Positions 59,943-64,000 of a stretch of DNA of 64,000 bases are shown in pieces. The notes beneath the pieces were generated by a model. That model worked only from the letters and a program-made list of their open reading frames with translations, was not told where the DNA came from and searched no databases. The position numbers were made by a program, and so were the translations under genes. Each line of letters begins with the position of its first letter. The first letter of the stretch is position 1. Origin of the DNA: CAZPMT01 sp964587655. Its GTDB lineage: Bacteria; Hydrogenedentota; Hydrogenedentia; Hydrogenedentales; SLHB01. The stretch is from positions 7,506-71,505 of the forward strand of contig CAZPMT010000015.1 in NCBI GenBank assembly GCA_964587655.1, read 5' to 3'.

Positions 59943-61121
59943 TCACCGCGCTGCAAAGGCACGATCGAAGTCCTTCCACACTGGGTCGTAGCCGGCCCGC
60001 GCGATGGCCTTGCCGACCTCTGCCGGACTCCGGGAATCTTCGATCTCGAACTGCTCCGTCGTCTCGCGTGCGCAGGAGGCGTAGCCGCCGGGGCGGGTCG
60101 AGGATCCGGCGCTCATCATGGTTATGCCCAATGGAATAAGCCTGTCCCGGAAGGCGGCGGTCTCCCGCGTGGACAGCGTGAGACCTGCTTCAGGGAGAAC
60201 AAGGCGCAGCGCCAGCATCAGTTGTACAAGATCGGCGTCGCTCACCGGAGCGGGTACGGCAAAACGGTCCGGAACATGACGCAACCGTGGAAAGGAAATC
60301 GACACGGCGCTTTGCCAGCAGCGTTTCTGTAAGTACCGGGCATGGATGGCCATCCAAAGGCCCTCGGCCCGCCAATCGAATAACCCAAGCAACGCACCCA
60401 GACCCAGCCTGCGGGCTCCCGCCTGCCCAGCGCGCTCGATGGCGTCCAAGCGGAAATCATAGTCCTGTTTCCGTCCGACGGTGTGCAATCGGGCATACGT
60501 GCCCTGGTCGTACGTCTCCATGTAGAGCGTGACCCCTTCGAGACCGCCGTCGAACAAGAACTGATACTCATCGCGCGTCATGGCGTACACTTCCACGGAA
60601 ACCGACGAGAAATGCTCCCGCGCGATACGCACGGCTTCCGCTATGTATTCAATCGCGGCGACTTGCGGCACAGTTTGTCGGGGTTTGACAAACTGTGCTT
60701 CACCCGTAAGCAGCAGGACGTTCTCGAATCCTTGCGAGGCGAGGACCTCGCACTCCCGGCGGATCTGATCCGGCGAAAGCGTCACCCGTTCGAGTTTGCT
60801 GCCGGACCGGACGCCGAATCCGCAGTATGGACAGTCCGCGGCGCACACATTCGATATGTAGATCGGCGCATAGAGCTGGATCGTGCGACCGAAGTGGCGG
60901 CGCGTCAGGCGTTGCGCCTCGCGCGCCATGGCTTCGAGACGCGGCCGGGCATGCGGCGAAAGGAGCGCGACGAGGTCGGAAAGACCCCGTTCCTCTCGTG
61001 CGAGCGCGGCATCGACGTCTTCAGGCCGCGCCCCTGCGATAGCGTCGGCGACGCGTGCAGCAGGCCATTCCGCGAGCTCTTGCCGCGGCGGCGCGATCAT
61101 GCATCCACCGTGCAATGTCAT
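59943..61121 (-). CDS. thiH: 2-iminoacetate synthase ThiH with an inserted palindromic element
   Basis: 392 residues from ATG at 61121 (ATG at 61100 possible). The radical-SAM cluster motif CxxxCxxC is CAADCPYC (Cys93, Cys97, Cys100), preceded by IYISNVC as in ThiH. Further ThiH parts follow: SVEVYAMTRDEYQFLFDGGLEGVTLYMETYDQGTYARLH, RLGLGALLGLFDWR, SISFPRLRHVPD, MMSAGSSTRPGGY. It makes dehydroglycine from tyrosine for the thiazole of thiamine. After LLLTGEA, in the loop behind a core strand, residues 143-151 read QFVKPRQTV, encoded by copy 5 of the palindrome; E. coli ThiH has LLVTGEH followed directly by its own helix. All catalytic motifs stay intact, so the enzyme is likely active. Transcribed after thiG, with heptamer repeats between. 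Confidence 0.93.
   Translation of the reverse strand: MTLHGGCMIAPPRQELAEWPAARVADAIAGARPEDVDAALAREERGLSDLVALLSPHARPRLEAMAREAQRLTRRHFGRTIQLYAPIYISNVCAADCPYCGFGVRSGSKLERVTLSPDQIRRECEVLASQGFENVLLLTGEAQFVKPRQTVPQVAAIEYIAEAVRIAREHFSSVSVEVYAMTRDEYQFLFDGGLEGVTLYMETYDQGTYARLHTVGRKQDYDFRLDAIERAGQAGARRLGLGALLGLFDWRAEGLWMAIHARYLQKRCWQSAVSISFPRLRHVPDRFAVPAPVSDADLVQLMLALRLVLPEAGLTLSTRETAAFRDRLIPLGITMMSAGSSTRPGGYASCARETTEQFEIEDSRSPAEVGKAIARAGYDPVWKDFDRAFAAR
60669..60697 (-). repeat. In-frame palindromic element, copy 5 (in thiH)
   Basis: On the minus strand CACAGTTTGTC, loop AAACCCC, GACAAACTGTG: perfect 11-bp arms. It encodes QFVKPRQTV in the same frame as copies 1 and 2, 36 kb away. Confidence 0.92.
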
Positions 61122-61152
61122 CCAAGACTCTCCTTTACGCTGTAGGCTGTAA

Positions 61153-61214
<62 letters not shown>

Positions 61215-61223
61215 CTTCAGCCT

Positions 61224-62006
61224 TCAGTCGTCCAGAAACCCAGTCAGCGGCGATGACGCCTCCGCCGTGTCCCGCACCGGGCCGAGACCGGCCAGGTATG
61301 CCATGCGTCCCGCCTGCGTCGCCAGTGCAAACGCCCGCGCCATGGCGCCAGGGTCGCTCGCATCGGCCAGCGCCGTGTTCACAAGAACGGCATCGGCCCC
61401 AATCTCCATGGCCTCCGCGGCATGCGACGGAGCACCGAGTCCCGCGTCGACCACCACGGGCACGGAGGACTGTTCGATGATGATCTTCACCAAGTCGCGG
61501 GTCTTGAGACCGCGATTACTGCCGATCGGCGCGCCGAGAGGCATGACGGTAGCTACGCCGATTTCCTCGAGTCTCTTGGCGAGGACCGGGTCCGCCTGGA
61601 TGTAAGGCAGCACCACGAAGCCTTCTTTTACCAGGATCTCGGCGGCCCGGAGCGTCTCCACGGGGTCCGGAAGAAGGTAGCGCGGTTCGGGCGTCAGCTC
61701 GAGTTTGATCCAGGGATCGAGACCCGCGGCACGCGCCAGACGCGCCAGTCGCACGGCCTCCTCCGCGGTTCGCGCGCCGGACGTGTTCGGCAGGATTAGC
61801 TGCTTCGCCGGATCTATCGCCGAGAGAATCCCGTGTTCATCAGGTTTTCCTAGGTCAACGCGGCGCATGGCCACGGTCACGATCTCCGCGCCCGATGACT
61901 CGATGGCCGCGCGCAACGCCTGTGCGGACGGGAACTTTCCCGTGCCAATCATCAAGCGCGAACGGAAGCTCCGCCCGGCAATCGTCAAGAGATCATCGTT
62001 CATCAT
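61224..62006 (-). CDS. thiG: Thiazole synthase ThiG
   Basis: 260 residues from ATG at 62006, which overlaps the thiF stop (ATGA) and has GGAG five bases upstream; the frame extends to 62033 but inside thiF. TIM barrel with LTIAGRSFRSRLMIGTGKFPS at the start, VTVAMRRVDLGKP, the Schiff-base Lys in DPWIKLELTPEPRYLLPD, VVLPYIQADPVLAKRLEEIG, VMPLGAPIGSNRGL, VPVVVDAGLGAPSHAAEAMEIGADAVLVNTA. It builds the thiazole phosphate from DXP, dehydroglycine (from ThiH) and ThiS-thiocarboxylate. Translationally coupled to thiF. Confidence 0.97.
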   Translation of the reverse strand: MMNDDLLTIAGRSFRSRLMIGTGKFPSAQALRAAIESSGAEIVTVAMRRVDLGKPDEHGILSAIDPAKQLILPNTSGARTAEEAVRLARLARAAGLDPWIKLELTPEPRYLLPDPVETLRAAEILVKEGFVVLPYIQADPVLAKRLEEIGVATVMPLGAPIGSNRGLKTRDLVKIIIEQSSVPVVVDAGLGAPSHAAEAMEIGADAVLVNTALADASDPGAMARAFALATQAGRMAYLAGLGPVRDTAEASSPLTGFLDD

Positions 62007-62791
62007 GTACTCCAAAGTCCGCTGCACGGACAATCCGGCCGCCTGGTAAGACGAAGCGTGTGCAGTCGCATCGTATCGCCGCCCGTATTACCGTCCGACA
62101 TATGGGCGTCAACCGTATGTAATGATCCCGCGCCGCCGGGCTGCGGTTCCCAAAGACCGCCAATCCACCGGATCACCTCGAGCGCCTCGACGCTTCCCAG
62201 GATCCCCGGTAGAGCGCCGAGAACGCCAAGCTGTGACGTGGTGGGGACGCCTTCGGGAATTTCCGGCAATACGCAGCGCAGGCACGCCGTACGGCCCGGA
62301 ACGACGAACTGCGCCTGTCCCGACAACGCCAGTATGCCGGCCGTCGCGAACGGCTTCACTAATTCTAAACACGTATCGTTGATCAGGAATTTCGATTCAA
62401 AACTATCACACGCCTCGACGACGACGTCGAAATCACGTATCCGTTCGGCCGCGTTTTCCCCGCTCAATCGCTCCTGAAACGTTTCAATCCGCACTTCCGG
62501 GTTGAGAGCAGCCAGTGCTGCGGCGGCGGACGACGTCTTGGCGTCGCCCAGGCGCGCTGCCGAATGCAGAATTTGCCGCTGGAGATTCGAGATCTCCACC
62601 AGGTCCGAGTCCAGAAGCCCCAGCGTCCCGACGCCAGCGGCCGCGAGGTAGAATGCCGCCGGACTGCCGAGACCGCCCAGCCCGACGATCAAGACTCTCG
62701 CACGCGCAAGACGCTCCTGCCCCTCCTCGCCCAGCCCGGGGATCAGGAGATTCCGTTCGTACCGCGCGCGTTGCGATTCCGTAAGCGGCAT
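62003..62791 (-). CDS. thiF: ThiF/MoeB-family adenylyltransferase
   Basis: 262 residues from ATG at 62791 (AAAGGG upstream); a longer frame to 62890 has no support. Opening SQRARYERNLLIPGLGEEGQERLARARVLIVGLGGLGSPAAFYL is typical of the E1-like fold, with the ATP loop GLGGLG, LLDSDLVEISNLQRQILH and the adenylation region. The zinc site is only half regular: CLRC (first pair), but near the C-terminus DCPCSG instead of CxxC. No rhodanese domain. It should adenylate the C-terminal glycine of ThiS (or MoaD). Placed before thiG and thiH, ThiS is the likely partner, but no thiS gene is visible here. Confidence 0.9.
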   Translation of the reverse strand: MPLTESQRARYERNLLIPGLGEEGQERLARARVLIVGLGGLGSPAAFYLAAAGVGTLGLLDSDLVEISNLQRQILHSAARLGDAKTSSAAAALAALNPEVRIETFQERLSGENAAERIRDFDVVVEACDSFESKFLINDTCLELVKPFATAGILALSGQAQFVVPGRTACLRCVLPEIPEGVPTTSQLGVLGALPGILGSVEALEVIRWIGGLWEPQPGGAGSLHTVDAHMSDGNTGGDTMRLHTLRLTRRPDCPCSGLWST

Positions 62792-62929
62792 CGTGCAGCC
62801 CTTTCTCTCAACCATTGATCTTATCAACAGAGGACCGGGCAATGCCAACGACGGACGAAACGTTCGAAAACGGTAGGCCGCGCCTTGCATTCCGGGAGTT
62901 GAGCATAATCAGATGCGTTTGCCCTGCTC

Positions 62930-62958
62930 TTGACATACGGATCCGTATGTGATATATA
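62930..62958 (+). promoter_or_regulatory. Strong sigma-70 promoter with an 18-bp palindromic operator
   Basis: TTGACA (62930-62935), exactly 17 bases, TATATA (62953-62958). ACATACGGATCCGTATGT (62933-62950) is a perfect 18-bp palindrome covering the end of the -35 box and most of the spacer. A further half, CGTATG, follows at about 62965. Geometry of a repressor-controlled promoter for the serine hydrolase gene. Confidence 0.75.
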
Positions 62959-63063
62959 CGATTGCGTATGCAAGACGATGCCGAACTTGGTCAACACCCG
63001 GGTCAAGAGACGCAACATGCGGTTGGCGCTAGCGTTTTTCCCCAACGTATAAGGAGGAAACAC

Positions 63064-63978
63064 ATGTCAGCGAGAGGCAAGTCAATCATGGCGGCTGGAA
63101 TTGCCTTGGCGGTTCCATTGCTTATGTTTGCCGGGACGTACTGCGTTGCACTATGCACTCCTTCGGGGCCAGACTCCATGGCGCGTTCAGATTTGTCGGC
63201 GGAGGAACTGGCTGGCTATCGACAGGCCGCGGCGTATTCACGGGCCCATCGCGGCCTTTCGATGCTCATAATGAAGGATGGGCGAATCGTCTTTGAGGAT
63301 TACCCCATGGGCCACCCGGCGAACGAGGCGCATAACCTAGCCAGCGGCACCAAGAGCTTTTCCTGCGCCATTGCGGTGGCGGCGGCTCAAGACAAGTTGC
63401 TGACGTTGGACGAAGCCGTGTCGAAAACGGTCACTGAATGGCAGACGGACGAGTTAAAGTCACAGATCACCATTCGACAGTTGCTCACCTTGACCAGCGG
63501 TATGGACGCAGGAGAAGCCGGCTCGATCCCCACCTATGCCGAGGCGATAGAGGCGCGCATGCTGCACTCGCCGGGCACCGTGTTTCAATACGGCCCGGCG
63601 CCTTTCCAGGTCTTTGGCGAACTGATGCGCCGCAAACTTGCGGCAAGTGGGGAGAATGCGAGAACGTATCTCGAACGCCGCGTGCTGCAACCGATGGGGG
63701 TGAAAGTGGACTCGTGGCGCACGGGGGCAGATGGATATCCGCACATGCCTGCCGGCGCGCGTCTGACGGCAAGGGAATGGGTAAAGTACGGACAGATGAT
63801 CCTCAACGGAGGTCAGTGGGAAGGGCGGCGGATTCTGGACAAGGACCTTCTTTCGGAGTGTTTCCGGGGCACGGAGGCAAATCCCGGCTACGGTCTGACA
63901 TTCTGGCTTCCCCTCAACGCAGGCACGAATTCGAAAGGAGGCAGCAGTGCTAGCCCGGACTTCTCACACCTACGGTAA
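63064..63978 (+). CDS. Serine hydrolase, beta-lactamase/class C type, possibly frameshifted near the end
   Basis: 304 residues from ATG at 63064 with AAGGAGG eight bases upstream; frame also open from 62962, but with the promoter inside. A signal peptide (MAAGIALAVPLLMFAGTYC) is followed by the serine beta-lactamase-like domain: SxxK in ASGTKSFSCAIAVA (Ser95, Lys98), ITIRQLLTLTSGMDAG, a YxN-like FQYGPAPFQVFGELM, VLQPMGVKVDSWRTGADGYP and GYGLTFWLPLNAG. The third motif (KTG/HTG-like) and the last strands are missing: the frame stops at 63978. In another frame the DNA goes on LLTPTVSDVVLPR, so a frameshift near 63945-63955 is possible. Could be an esterase or peptidase. The promoter's operator indicates inducible expression. 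Confidence 0.75.
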   Translation: MSARGKSIMAAGIALAVPLLMFAGTYCVALCTPSGPDSMARSDLSAEELAGYRQAAAYSRAHRGLSMLIMKDGRIVFEDYPMGHPANEAHNLASGTKSFSCAIAVAAAQDKLLTLDEAVSKTVTEWQTDELKSQITIRQLLTLTSGMDAGEAGSIPTYAEAIEARMLHSPGTVFQYGPAPFQVFGELMRRKLAASGENARTYLERRVLQPMGVKVDSWRTGADGYPHMPAGARLTAREWVKYGQMILNGGQWEGRRILDKDLLSECFRGTEANPGYGLTFWLPLNAGTNSKGGSSASPDFSHLR

Positions 63979-64000
63979 GCGATGTCGTGTTGCCTCGTTT

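Overview
The window looks like a scaffold of a GC-rich, Gram-negative-type bacterium related to the PVC / Candidatus Hydrogenedentota group. This is inferred from long (Gly-Glu)n linkers, surface proteins that carry cohesin-like and dockerin-like modules in one chain, Tat-exported and secreted sugar-degrading enzymes, a DUF6807 (PmoA-type) protein, outer-membrane proteins (OmpA, an OmpP1/FadL-type barrel) and lipoproteins. No rRNA, tRNA or CRISPR array was seen. A run of 100 N (17903-18002) is an assembly gap inside a repeat-rich surface gene.

Layout. 1-4.7 kb: a HAD hydrolase running off the left edge, a Tat-exported TIM-barrel-like protein, a PlsC-type acyltransferase and a decayed insertion sequence. 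5.2-25.3 kb (+ strand): a Ser/Thr kinase with a periplasmic CsgG/FlgT-like part, a lipoprotein of the same kind and an outer-membrane barrel, with overlapping reading frames, followed by three giant surface proteins; the last joins a 12-repeat NHL propeller to two caspase/legumain-like domains. 25.5-29.7 kb (- strand): DUF6807 protein and a GH38 alpha-mannosidase. 30.2-34.2 kb (+): OmpA-like protein, XerD-type recombinase, HAD hydrolase, SurA/PpiC-like lipoprotein. 34.3-38.2 kb (-): two paralogous beta-helix proteins, a small antitoxin-like protein and a truncated antitoxin relic. 38.4-45.6 kb (+): GH29-type and six-hairpin glycosidases, a D-2-hydroxyacid dehydrogenase, a sulfatase-fold hydrolase and a Gfo/Idh/MocA oxidoreductase, together a polysaccharide-use region. 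45.7-50.1 kb: HD-GYP protein, a truncated membrane acyltransferase, an HDOD protein and a GspE/PilB ATPase with MshEN domains, i.e. a c-di-GMP/type IV pilus theme. 50.1-62.8 kb (-): PHP phosphoesterase between two 175-bp MITEs, RNase III, acyl carrier protein, MutY, an ECF sigma/anti-sigma/periplasmic operon, CysS, FtsY, a zinc-ribbon membrane protein and thiF-thiG-thiH. 62.9-64 kb: a serine hydrolase behind a promoter with an 18-bp palindromic operator.

The most unusual signal is a 29-bp palindrome (arms ACAGTTTGTC / GACAAACTGT, loop AAACCCC) lying inside or at the end of protein-coding genes: twice within the caspase-like surface protein, once at its stop codon, once in the DUF6807 gene and once in thiH. 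In the three cleanest copies it adds the same peptide, QFVKPRQTV, to unrelated proteins, as Rickettsia palindromic elements do. A separate 175-bp MITE (inverted ends CCTAGATTCGGCA, flanking direct repeat TTGAG) occurs twice and supplies the stop codon of RNase III.
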